Shown in pieces: positions 15,416-23,775 of a stretch of DNA of 64,000 bases (position 1 is the first letter of the stretch; each line of letters begins with the position of its first letter). The notes under the pieces are model-generated. The model was not told the DNA's origin and did no database searches. It saw only the letters and a program-made list of their open reading frames with translations. The position numbers were made by a program, and so were the translations under genes. The stretch is taken from NCBI GenBank assembly GCA_040112665.1, contig CP157796.1:1-64000 (forward strand), given 5' to 3'. The DNA comes from Oceanicaulis sp. (GTDB lineage Bacteria; Pseudomonadota; Alphaproteobacteria; Caulobacterales; Maricaulaceae).

Positions 15416-17401
15416 ATAACTTTCCGCGCCGACGACAAACCCGGGTTCTGGAAACGGGCGCGCAATTTCGCGCCCGCCGCCTTCGGCCTGACCGTCGTGA
15501 CCCTGGTGGTCGCGGGGCTCGTGGCGTTCTGGGTGGGCTGGCTCTGGGCGTTCGACGACATGCCCGACGCGCCGTCTTCGCTGGAGGAGCTGTGGGAGAC
15601 GCGCCGCGAGCCGAGCTTCACGGTGCTGGCCGCCGACGGCGCGGTGATCGGCATGCGCGGGCCGCGCTACGGCCGGCCGGTGGAGTTGAGCGAACTGCCC
15701 GCCCACGTGCCGCAGGCCTTCATCGCCATCGAGGACCGCAATTTCTTCGAGCATGACGGGGTCGACCGCCGCGCCATGGTGCGCGCCCTGATCGCAAACG
15801 TGCGTTCGGGCGAGATCGTGCAGGGCGGCTCGACGCTGACCATGCAGCTGGTCAAGAACCTGATCCTGCGGCCCGACCAGACCATCCAGCGCAAGCTGCA
15901 GGAGATGCGGCTGGCCATGGCGATCGAGGACATGCTCACCAAGGAGGAGATCCTCGAACTCTATCTGAACCGGGTCTATCTCGGCGAAGGCGCGTTCGGG
16001 GTGGAGGCCGCCGCGGCGCGCTATTTCAACAAGACCGCCGCGGAGCTGACGCTGCAGGAGGCTGCGATCCTTGCCGCCCTGCCCAAGGCGCCCAGCCGGC
16101 TTGCGCCGACAGACAATCTCGCCGCCGCCCGCGCCCGCGCCGAAGACGTGCTGACCGCGATGATGGACGAGGGCTTCATCGATCCCATCGCCTATCTGAA
16201 CGCGGTCCAGAACCCCGCAGAGCTCGCCGACAGCGCCACGGTTGACCCCAATCCCGCGCTCTACGGTCATGTGTTCGATCTCGCCCTGGCGCGCGCCCGC
16301 TCGGTGCTCGACGTCGAGGAAGCGCCGATCCTGATGATCCAGACGACCATCGACCGCGAGGTGCAGCGCGCCGCTCACGAAGCGCTCAACGACGTGCTCG
16401 AAGAGCAGGGCGAGGCCCGCGACGCCGGCGAAGGCGCGATCGTCGCGCTCGATCTCGACGGCGCGGTGCGCGCCCTGATCGGCGGCCGGGACTATGAAGA
16501 CAGCCAGTATAACCGCGCCGTTCAGGCCGAGCGCCAGCCCGGCTCGGCGTTCAAGCCGGTGGTCTTCGCCGCCGGTTTCGAGGAAGGGCTGAGTTCGGCC
16601 ACCGCCTATGAGGACGAGCCGGTCGACTTCGAGGGCTGGCAGCCTGAAAACTACGGCGGCGGGTATCGCGGCCGCATCACCATCGCCGACGCGCTCAAAC
16701 GCTCGATCAACACCGTCGCCGCCCAGGTGGGCGCCGAGATCGGCGTCGAGAAAGTCGCGGAGATGGGCGAGCGGCTGGGAATCACGACCGCGCTCAACCC
16801 CGTCCCGGCCCTGACGCTGGGCGCGAGCGAGGTGCGGCTGATCGACCTCACCTCGGTCTATGCGGTCTTCGCAAACGACGGCCGGCGCACCGAGCCGGTT
16901 CTGATCACCGAGATCCGCAACGCCCGCGGCGAAGTGCTCTGGGAGCACGAACCCGCGCCGGGCCGCCAGGTGCTCAGCCGCGGCGACGCGCAGTCGATGT
17001 CGACCATGCTGGAATCGGTGGTGGTCGACGGCACCGGGACCCGCGCCCGGCTCGCCGACCGCCGCGCGGCGGGCAAGACCGGCACCAGCCAGGAAAGCCG
17101 CGACGCCTGGTTCGTCGGCTTCACCGGCCACTACGTGACCGGGGTCTGGGTCGGCAATGACGACGACACCCCGATGGACGGCGTCACCGGCGGCTCGCTG
17201 CCCGCCGAGATCTGGCGTCAGTTCATGAGCGAAGCCCATGAAGGCCTGCAGCCGCGCGGGCTCAGCGCGCCCGAACCGACCCGCCGCACCGAACGCGAGG
17301 AGACGCTGGCGGCCTTCTATTCCTCTCTGTCGTCGCGCTTCGACGCCTTGCTCGATCCGGGTGCGGACCGGCCGGCCTCCGGAGCGTCGGGACTGGACTG
17401 A
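15416..17401 (+). CDS. Bifunctional penicillin-binding protein 1A-type (transglycosylase/transpeptidase), probable AUA start
   Basis: A class A PBP that polymerises and cross-links peptidoglycan in the periplasm. A TM helix near the N-terminus is followed by the GT51 domain (IAIEDRNFFEHDGV, GGSTLTMQLVKNL, EEILELYLNRVYLG) and a transpeptidase domain with SAFK (SxxK), SINT (SxN) and KTGTS. No ATG, GTG or TTG lies between an in-frame TAG at 15398 and a GTG at 15497, which falls in the TM segment. AGGAG at 15404-15408 points to ATA at 15416, giving a charged cytoplasmic tail TFRADDKPGFWKRARNFAP. From the GTG the protein would be 634 aa, from ATA 661 aa. The 3' end overlaps the next gene. Confidence 0.92.
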   Translation: MTFRADDKPGFWKRARNFAPAAFGLTVVTLVVAGLVAFWVGWLWAFDDMPDAPSSLEELWETRREPSFTVLAADGAVIGMRGPRYGRPVELSELPAHVPQAFIAIEDRNFFEHDGVDRRAMVRALIANVRSGEIVQGGSTLTMQLVKNLILRPDQTIQRKLQEMRLAMAIEDMLTKEEILELYLNRVYLGEGAFGVEAAAARYFNKTAAELTLQEAAILAALPKAPSRLAPTDNLAAARARAEDVLTAMMDEGFIDPIAYLNAVQNPAELADSATVDPNPALYGHVFDLALARARSVLDVEEAPILMIQTTIDREVQRAAHEALNDVLEEQGEARDAGEGAIVALDLDGAVRALIGGRDYEDSQYNRAVQAERQPGSAFKPVVFAAGFEEGLSSATAYEDEPVDFEGWQPENYGGGYRGRITIADALKRSINTVAAQVGAEIGVEKVAEMGERLGITTALNPVPALTLGASEVRLIDLTSVYAVFANDGRRTEPVLITEIRNARGEVLWEHEPAPGRQVLSRGDAQSMSTMLESVVVDGTGTRARLADRRAAGKTGTSQESRDAWFVGFTGHYVTGVWVGNDDDTPMDGVTGGSLPAEIWRQFMSEAHEGLQPRGLSAPEPTRRTEREETLAAFYSSLSSRFDALLDPGADRPASGASGLD

Positions 17402-18213
17402 CCGGAAAGCAGGGATTTCAGCTCGGACAATTCCGCGCGCATCCCCCGGATTTCCTCGAGCAGATGCTCGCGTTCGTCATGGGCCATCGCCTGACGTTCG
17501 GTCTCCGCGTCGAAATGTTTCGACTGCATGGAGTCCACGATGACGGCGATGAAGAGATTGAGCACGGCGAAGCTCGTCAGGACGATGAACCCGACGAAGA
17601 AGATCCAGGCGTAGGGATGCTCGGCGATCACGGGCCGCGCGACGCCCATCGACCAGCTCTCCAGCGTCATGATCTGGAACAGGGTGAAGGCCGACCCGCC
17701 GAGATTGTTGAAGAATTCCGGGTGGGTGGCGGAAAACAGCTTCGCGCCCATCACCGCGGCGACATAGAAGATCACGCCCAGAACCAGCATGATCGCGCCC
17801 ATGCCGGGGATCGCCTTGGCCAGCGCCTCGACGACCGAACGCATCTCCGGGATCACCGAAAACAGGCGGAAAAGCCTGAGGACACGCAAGGCCCTGAGCA
17901 CCGTGAACGCGCCTGCGTCGGGGATCAGCGAGAAGGCGACGACGGTGAAATCGAACCAGTTCCAGCCTGATTTGAAGAAGCTAAACCGCTGAACGATCAG
18001 CTTTAATACGATCTCCACGACGAAGACCGCGATGATCGCCATGTCCGCATAGTGAAGAACGTCCAGCACCAGCGGCGGAAAGTCGTAGGTGGACAAACCC
18101 AGGATCGCCGCGTTGATCAGGATCAGCGTGGTGATGAAATTCCTGAAGCCCGCACTGCCCACGAACCGGGCGAGCGCGCCGTCCTTATTCGCTTCGCTGT
18201 CCACGCCGGCCAT
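17317..18213 (-). CDS. Bacterial voltage-gated sodium channel (NaChBac/BacNav family)
   Basis: A 298-residue single-domain six-TM channel. The S4 voltage sensor has four arginines at three-residue spacing (R107, R110, R113, R116). The pore has the sodium selectivity filter TLESWSM at about 183-189, as in the BacNav family, and S6 is FVGFIVLTSFAVLNLFIAVI. A C-terminal coiled coil (EREHLLEEIRGMRAELSELK) would hold the tetramer together, then a disordered charged tail. It should allow voltage-driven Na+ entry, fitting a marine cell. The final 85 bp overlap the PBP gene, convergently. Confidence 0.95.
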   Translation of the reverse strand: MAGVDSEANKDGALARFVGSAGFRNFITTLILINAAILGLSTYDFPPLVLDVLHYADMAIIAVFVVEIVLKLIVQRFSFFKSGWNWFDFTVVAFSLIPDAGAFTVLRALRVLRLFRLFSVIPEMRSVVEALAKAIPGMGAIMLVLGVIFYVAAVMGAKLFSATHPEFFNNLGGSAFTLFQIMTLESWSMGVARPVIAEHPYAWIFFVGFIVLTSFAVLNLFIAVIVDSMQSKHFDAETERQAMAHDEREHLLEEIRGMRAELSELKSLLSGQSSPDAPEAGRSAPGSSKASKRDDREE

Positions 18214-18329
18214 GGGCGATCTCCCCGTATCTCAGGCGGCGAAGCGTTAGCCGTCCGGGGCGCTGACCGCAACGGTGTCGCGCTTCGCAGCAAGGCTTTT
18301 TCAACGCTCGCCGTGTGATCCTTCATCCC

Positions 18330-18755
18330 ATGACCCTGCTCGCCGCGCTCCTGCTGTCCCTCGCTCAACCCGCGCTTTCCGACGGCGCGGCGCCCACAGG
18401 CGCGGCCGCGATCGAGGACGGCTTCGCCCGCCGCGGCGCCGTGGTCGCACGCCTGGACGGCGCAGCTGCGCTGAGCGTTCTGGCCTGCCGAAGCGCCTGT
18501 GCGGTCAACCAGAATTGCCAGGCCTACACCTGGCGGCGCCCCCTGCCCGGCCGCGAGGCGCGCTGCGATCTCCACGCCATGGCGCTGACGCCCTTCCCCG
18601 ATCCCGGCGCTGCGACAGGGCTTTCGCCTGACCTCGCGGCCCGCATTGAAGCAGCCTCGGACCGCGCGCCGACCGCCCGCGAGCGCGAGGCCCTGAGCGC
18701 CGTCGACGGCGGCGAAGCGCCCCCGCGCGACGACAGCGGGCTCTTGGGCGGCTAG
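18330..18755 (+). CDS. Exported PAN/apple-domain protein
   Basis: A 141-residue protein with a signal peptide (MTLLAALLLSLAQPALS) and one PAN-like domain: ACRSACAVNQNCQAYTW and a later CDLHAM provide the usual cysteines. PAN domains bind protein or carbohydrate; the ligand is unknown. The C-terminal third is Ala/Asp-rich and probably unstructured. The ATG at 18330 is preferred over a GTG five codons upstream. It ends in a 4-bp convergent overlap with the chromate transporter gene. Confidence 0.75.
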   Translation: MTLLAALLLSLAQPALSDGAAPTGAAAIEDGFARRGAVVARLDGAAALSVLACRSACAVNQNCQAYTWRRPLPGREARCDLHAMALTPFPDPGAATGLSPDLAARIEAASDRAPTAREREALSAVDGGEAPPRDDSGLLGG

Positions 18756-19963
18756 AGCAGGACGAACCCGGCCGCGCCGCAGGCGAGCACGACCAGCGGC
18801 GGCGGCGCCTTGATGAACCGCAGCGCCAGAAACGCCGCGATCGCAATCAGATAGGCGATCGGCTCGGCGGGCACCGACACGATCACCGGGTCGATCAGGG
18901 CCGCCGCGAGGATGCCCGTCACCGCCGAAGCCGCGCCCGACAGCGCCCGCCGCGCCGCCGCGCTCGACTTCAGCTGCGCCCAGAACGGCAAGGCGGCGTA
19001 GACCAGCAACAGGCCCGGCAGAAAGATCGAGGCTGCGGCCAGCGCCGCATAGCCCAGCGCCTGAGCCGGGCCGTCGGCGGCCGCAGCCCCGATGAAAGCG
19101 GAGAAGGTGAAGAGCGGACCCGGTACGGCCTGCACCAGACCGTAGCCTGCGAGGAACGCTTCCTCCTCGACCAGGTCGGGCACGACGCCCGCTTCCAGCA
19201 GCGGCAACACCACATGCCCGCCCCCGAACACCAGCGCGCCCGCCCTGTAGACTGCGTCGGCGAGCATCAGCGCCCGGTCCTCGCCTGCGACAAGCGGCAG
19301 CCCGGCGAGCAAACCTGCGAAGACCACGAGCGCAGCGATCGCCCCCCTCCGCCCACCGCCGCGCACGGCCCCCTCCTCCGCCGGGCCCGGCGCAGCGGCG
19401 AAGGCGAGGCCGGCCAGAGCCCCGAGTAAGATCATCGCGGGCTGCACGCCGGTGAGCGGCCATTCGAACCCGCCGGCGAACAGCACGACGGCGAAGGCGG
19501 CGAAGGCGATCACGGCGCCGGGCACGGACGCGGCCTGGGTCCGCGCCATGGTGAGTACGGCGTTGGCGACGACGCCTGCAGCTGCGGCCAGAAGCCCGGC
19601 GAGGAGCCCGGTTCCGATCAGCTCGGCGAACGCCACCGCGCCCCAGCCGGCCAGCCCCATGATCGCGAGCGAAGGCAGGGCGAAGGCGGTCATGGCGACC
19701 ACCCCGCCCAGCGGCCCCGCCCTGACCCAGCCGACGGCGGCCGCGGTCTGGCTCGATCCGGGGCCGGGCAGGAACTGGCACAGCGCCATCAGCTCGTCAT
19801 AGGCGGCCGGTTCGAGCCAGCGCCGCTCGCCGGTGAACACCGTGCGAAACAAGGCCAGATGCGCCGCCGGACCGCCGAAACCCACGAGCCCGAGCCTGAG
19901 GAAGACAAAAAAGACCTCCGCCAGCGTTCCGCTGCGCACGGTTTCTTTACCCGAACCGATCAT
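18752..19963 (-). CDS. chrA: Chromate transporter, ChrA-type two-domain protein
   Basis: A 403-residue CHR-family transporter made of two homologous halves. The first half has FLRLGLVGFGGPAAHLALF and LCQFLPGPGSSQTAAAVGW; the second has ALVFGGGHVVLPLLE and AGYGLVQAVPGPLFTFSAF, the paired signatures of long-chain ChrA. It would export chromate across the inner membrane, although natural substrates of many members are untested. The ATG at 19963 is the only one before conserved sequence; its ribosome site is weak. It is divergent from the DUF2336 gene. Confidence 0.9.
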   Translation of the reverse strand: MIGSGKETVRSGTLAEVFFVFLRLGLVGFGGPAAHLALFRTVFTGERRWLEPAAYDELMALCQFLPGPGSSQTAAAVGWVRAGPLGGVVAMTAFALPSLAIMGLAGWGAVAFAELIGTGLLAGLLAAAAGVVANAVLTMARTQAASVPGAVIAFAAFAVVLFAGGFEWPLTGVQPAMILLGALAGLAFAAAPGPAEEGAVRGGGRRGAIAALVVFAGLLAGLPLVAGEDRALMLADAVYRAGALVFGGGHVVLPLLEAGVVPDLVEEEAFLAGYGLVQAVPGPLFTFSAFIGAAAADGPAQALGYAALAAASIFLPGLLLVYAALPFWAQLKSSAAARRALSGAASAVTGILAAALIDPVIVSVPAEPIAYLIAIAAFLALRFIKAPPPLVVLACGAAGFVLL

Positions 19964-20003
19964 CCTTGCAGGCCTCGCGAGAATTGCCGAGCGGAGCGCC
20001 GAA

Positions 20004-21092
20004 ATGGCCGTGACGTCCAAGCTGCACAGGCTCACCGAGCTGGCCAAGGAAAAATCTTCAGAGCGGCGCCGCGCGCTGCTTCGGGAAGTGACCGACCTGT
20101 TCTTCGACGCGCCGCCCGCCAGCGAAAGCCCGACCCAGCGCCAGTTCGACGCCGTCCTGCAGACGCTCGCCAGCCAGACTGCGCAGGACGCGCGCGAAGA
20201 ACTCGCCCGCCGCTTCGCCGACGCGCCGTTTGCGCCCAAGGGTCTGATTCTTCAGCTCGCCCAGGACGCCATCGAGGTCGCCGCGCCGATTCTGCAGCGC
20301 TCTGGCGTGCTCAGCGAGGAAGACCTCGTCACCATCGTTCATGAAAGCGCGAGCCAGGCGCATTTGCGCGCCGTCGCCGCCCGGAAAACGGTGCCCGAAC
20401 GCGTCTCTCACGCCATCGTGGAAAAAGGCGACGACGACACGGTCGCCAAACTCGTCGAGAACGACGGGGCGAAGCTCTCGCGGGAAACCTTCGAGACCGT
20501 CGCCCGCCGCGCGGAGACCAGCGAAACGCTTCAAAAGCCGATGGTCGAGCGCGTCGACGCGCCCCCCGACCTTCTGAACGACCTGATGATGGTGGTCTCC
20601 TCCACCCTGCGCCAGAAGATCGCCGACCGGTTCGACAGGCTCGAACCCGGCGTGCTCGAAGCCGCCCTCGCCGCCTCCCAGCGCCGGCTGGAAGCCCGGC
20701 TCGCCGAAGACCGCGAGGTCGCCGAAGCCAGAAAGCTCATCGCCGCCAAGCGCGTGCGCAAGGAGCTCGACGGCGCGCTGCTGATCCGGCTCCTGCGCGA
20801 GAAGAAGACCGCCGCGTTCTGCGTCGGCTTCGCCGAGCTCGCGGGCGTGGACTACGCCGCCGCCCGGCGTGCGCTCGACCATGACAGCCCTGACGGGCTC
20901 GCGCTGATCTGCAAGGGCGCGGGCATCGAAAAGGCGTTGTTCGTCACCATCGCCGTTCTGCGCAGCGGCGCGGACAAGACCGCCTTCGACGACGCCCGAC
21001 AGCTCGGTCAGATGTACGAACAGCTCAAGGTCGAGGACGCCGAACGCGCCCTGCGCTTCTGGAAGATGCGCAAGAACGCCGCCGCGGCGTAG
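20004..21092 (+). CDS. DUF2336 protein
   Basis: A 362-residue, all-helical, soluble DUF2336 protein, a family largely restricted to alphaproteobacteria and with no settled function. It starts MAVTSKLHRLTELAKEKSSE, followed by RRALLREVTDLFF, the family's N-terminal signature. Repeated helical segments such as ETFETVARRAETSETLQKPM suggest a HEAT-like solenoid. The start is 41 bp from the divergent chrA start. It may act as an adaptor, but nothing in the sequence tells which partner. Confidence 0.85.
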   Translation: MAVTSKLHRLTELAKEKSSERRRALLREVTDLFFDAPPASESPTQRQFDAVLQTLASQTAQDAREELARRFADAPFAPKGLILQLAQDAIEVAAPILQRSGVLSEEDLVTIVHESASQAHLRAVAARKTVPERVSHAIVEKGDDDTVAKLVENDGAKLSRETFETVARRAETSETLQKPMVERVDAPPDLLNDLMMVVSSTLRQKIADRFDRLEPGVLEAALAASQRRLEARLAEDREVAEARKLIAAKRVRKELDGALLIRLLREKKTAAFCVGFAELAGVDYAAARRALDHDSPDGLALICKGAGIEKALFVTIAVLRSGADKTAFDDARQLGQMYEQLKVEDAERALRFWKMRKNAAAA

Positions 21093-21095
21093 TCC

Positions 21096-23039
21096 CTAAT
21101 CCGCCCACAGCTCCGAGCGGAAGCGCATTTGCGGACGCTCGGCGCGCACTTCGAAGACCAGCGTGTCCTCGTAGACCAGACCGTTGCGGTCGGTGCTGGT
21201 GACGCGCAGGGTGTGGGCGCCCTCGGGCAGGTCCGCAGGCAGGCGGGCGGTCCACAGATGCATGTTGCGATCGGCGATCGAGCGCTGGGGCTGGGGCGCG
21301 GCGGGGCCGAAGCTTGCGCCCTGATAAAGCTCGAATCCTTGCGCGCGGTCGTCGCCCGACCGGCTCTGCATGGCGTAACGACCCACCGAAAGCTGGCGCT
21401 CCGCCGCGAAAGGATCGGCGTAGGCCGCGCCGATCAGCGGCGCCTCGCCTGCGCCCTGCTGGGTGCGCTCGAGGCCGAGTTCCGTCCCGTCGGCCAGGAC
21501 CGCGACGACGGCCGTCTCCGCCGAGCCCGCCCAGACGTTGGCGGTGACGAACACGCCTTCCGCCAGCTCGGACGGGGTCAGAATGCCGGTGTCGGGCAGG
21601 TCGTTGATCGAGGCGGGCGGGACGGAATCGCGAATCACGGGGTCCTCCGCGCGCCAGGCCATGATCTCGTCGTACCAGGCGCGGAAGCCCGGGGTGGAGA
21701 GCCCGACCCACTGGCCGCGCTCGGGATCGACGCGCTGGCCGACATAACGCTCGAAATACTCAGGCCCGGCGAAATCGAGATGCAGATAGCCGTTGGGCGC
21801 GCCCATGCGCTGAAGCGCCATGGGGTTTCCATCCACGTTGAAGTCGCCCTGATACCAGGCGCCGGACGCCGCGCCGGCGATGATGTGCCTGAAGGGCAGC
21901 GGCCCGGTTCCGGTGTTCTCCGCCCAACCTTCGAAGATCTGGCCGGGCGCGTGGTTCTCGATCGTGTGGGTGTGGCCCGACAGCGAGAGCGCACGGCGGC
22001 CCTCGACCAGGGCGTGGATGCGATCGAGCCCGTCGGTCTGGTGCTTGTTCGAGCCTGCGTCGACGAAGCTCACGAAGGGGACGTGGTGGGCGAGCACGAT
22101 CAGCCGGTCTTCGGGCGTTTCGGCGATCAGGCCTTCCAGCCATTGAAGCTGGGTCTCGGTGACCCGGCCGTTATAGGTCGGACGCGCCCCCTCGGCGCAG
22201 AATTCGTGACCGGTCGCCACGTCCTCGGGCCCGCACGGGTAGACGACGTTGTCGAGCGCCACGAAAAGCACCTCGCCCATCTCGAACGCGAAATAGTTCG
22301 GCCCGTAGATCCGCCGCCAGCTGTCGGCGGAGTCCGCGTCGCTGCGCGCGTCGAAATCGTAGTCGTGATTGCCGTGCACCAGCCATTGCGGCGCGCCCGC
22401 CGCCGCGCCCACGTCCAGAAGCCTGGGAAGCAGGCCCAGATCGTCGCCCATCACGTCGCCGACATAGAGGACGCAATCGCTCTCAGACAGGCCGGCGCGG
22501 GCGAGATCGGTGACGACCCCGTCGCGGAACCAGCTGATCTCCTGATTGGAATAGGTCTGGCTGTCGCCGATCACCGCGCAGGCGAAATCATTTCCCGCCG
22601 CGCCTTCGCGGGTGATCGGAAAGTTCACCTCGGCCGGCGCGGGCCCGGTGTCGGGCAAGCCGCCATAGCGCATGGCGTAGCCGGTCCCGCCGGGCTTGTG
22701 CGTGTAGAAGAATTGCGGGACGAGATCGGCGTTCGTGGGCACGCGCCAGCCTGAAGGCTGCACGATGGTCAGGTCCATGTCCGGCCTGACCGCGATCTGA
22801 TAGCGCCCCTCGGCGTCGGTGCGGGCCCAGTCGAGCCCGTTGGAGACCAGAACGCCTTCGACGCCCCGCTCGCCGCGATCGCGCCGCCCGTCCAGGTCCG
22901 TATCGTCGAACACCATCCCGCTGATCGTCTCGCCCCCGCCGCCGGGCACGATCTGCGGTGCGGCGACATAACTCTGAGCCAACGCTGGCGCGGCGGAAAA
23001 GGCGGCGAGCGCAGCGGACAAGGCGAAGCGGCGAAGCAT
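21096..23039 (-). CDS. Exported calcineurin-like metallophosphoesterase with N- and C-terminal accessory domains
   Basis: A 647-residue secreted phosphoesterase. Signal peptide MLRRFALSAALAAFSAAPALA; then a SdrD-B/CNA-like module with DTDLDGRRDRGERGVEGV, a calcium-loop-like segment; then the metal centre: VIGDSQTY, YVGDVMGDDL, VHGNHDYDF, LAHHVPFVS and SGHTHTIEN. A C-terminal beta-rich domain ends the protein (metallophosphoesterase C family). The substrate is unknown. The ATG at 23039 is chosen because the signal peptide starts there. Confidence 0.9.
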   Translation of the reverse strand: MLRRFALSAALAAFSAAPALAQSYVAAPQIVPGGGGETISGMVFDDTDLDGRRDRGERGVEGVLVSNGLDWARTDAEGRYQIAVRPDMDLTIVQPSGWRVPTNADLVPQFFYTHKPGGTGYAMRYGGLPDTGPAPAEVNFPITREGAAGNDFACAVIGDSQTYSNQEISWFRDGVVTDLARAGLSESDCVLYVGDVMGDDLGLLPRLLDVGAAAGAPQWLVHGNHDYDFDARSDADSADSWRRIYGPNYFAFEMGEVLFVALDNVVYPCGPEDVATGHEFCAEGARPTYNGRVTETQLQWLEGLIAETPEDRLIVLAHHVPFVSFVDAGSNKHQTDGLDRIHALVEGRRALSLSGHTHTIENHAPGQIFEGWAENTGTGPLPFRHIIAGAASGAWYQGDFNVDGNPMALQRMGAPNGYLHLDFAGPEYFERYVGQRVDPERGQWVGLSTPGFRAWYDEIMAWRAEDPVIRDSVPPASINDLPDTGILTPSELAEGVFVTANVWAGSAETAVVAVLADGTELGLERTQQGAGEAPLIGAAYADPFAAERQLSVGRYAMQSRSGDDRAQGFELYQGASFGPAAPQPQRSIADRNMHLWTARLPADLPEGAHTLRVTSTDRNGLVYEDTLVFEVRAERPQMRFRSELWAD

Positions 23040-23127
23040 GGCGGACCCCCGTGGCGTATCAGCCCGGAGGGGTACCAAGCGGAAATGACGGTGCGATGAC
23101 GATTCCCGCAAGCGCGATGGGGGCTTG

Positions 23128-23604
23128 CTATTCCAGCGCCGTCTCGTCCAGCCGCGCTTCGAGCTTCACCAGAAGCGCCATCAGCGTCTCGCGTTCGGAC
23201 GCGGTGAAACCTTCCAGGATCGCCTGCTCGTAGCGCAGCGCCAGCGGCGCGACCTCGGCGTAGATCGCAGCGCCCTCCTCGGTCAGCGAGACATCGCTCG
23301 CGCGCCGGTCGGACGGGTTCGGGGTGCGCGCGACGAGGCCGCGCTCGTCCAGCGCGCGGATGGCGCGGCTGACGGTGACCTTGTCCATGGCGGTGGCTTC
23401 GCAGACCGCCTGGGCGGTCAGCGGCCTGCCCTCGCCGAGCACGGCGATCACCCGCCACTCCCAGATCGTCAGGCCGAAGCGCGACTGGTAGGCGCGCGCA
23501 ATCAGGCTCGAGGCCTTGTTGGACGCCACGCTGAGCCTGTAGGGCAGATAGTCCGGCAGGCGCAGGGACGCGCCCGCCGTTTGGTGTGAGCTCTTCTCGG
23601 TCAT
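23128..23604 (-). CDS. MarR-family transcriptional regulator next to hppD
   Basis: A 158-residue winged-helix MarR regulator: helices with YRLSVASNKASSLIARAYQS, then LTIWEWRVIAVLGEG, recognition helix MDKVTVSRAIRALDERGLVA and wing NPSDRRASDVSLTEEG. It is downstream of hppD on the same strand, separated by palindromic repeat copy 3. MarR proteins beside tyrosine-degradation genes commonly repress them, so control of hppD/maiA through the palindrome at 24922 is plausible but inferred. An alternative start six codons upstream exists. Confidence 0.88.
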   Translation of the reverse strand: MTEKSSHQTAGASLRLPDYLPYRLSVASNKASSLIARAYQSRFGLTIWEWRVIAVLGEGRPLTAQAVCEATAMDKVTVSRAIRALDERGLVARTPNPSDRRASDVSLTEEGAAIYAEVAPLALRYEQAILEGFTASERETLMALLVKLEARLDETALE

Positions 23605-23610
23605 CGAAAC

Positions 23611-23756
23611 TCGCTCCCCCACCCCGGCCCTCCCCCGAGGCGGAGGGTGGGCGGTTGCGGCCGCCTCAGCCCCCGGCGCCCGGCCGTCAATCCGCGCCGG
23701 TCGCCGCCAAATCCCTCCCTCCCCTCGACGGGAGGGCCGGGGTGGGGTGCGCCACC
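23611..23756. repeat. GC-rich compound palindrome, copy 3
   Basis: CCCCACCCCGGCCCTCCCCC at the left faces GGGAGGGCCGGGGTGGGG at the right, giving long complementary ends around about 100 bp of mixed sequence. It lies between the MarR gene and hppD. The same outer blocks appear in copy 4 near 43712. Confidence 0.7.
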
Positions 23757-23775
23757 GGAAGCGGAACGCGAAAGC

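Noticed and set aside
15374-17239. 621-codon minus-strand frame over the PBP gene
   Set aside because: Antisense shadow of the GT51/transpeptidase gene.
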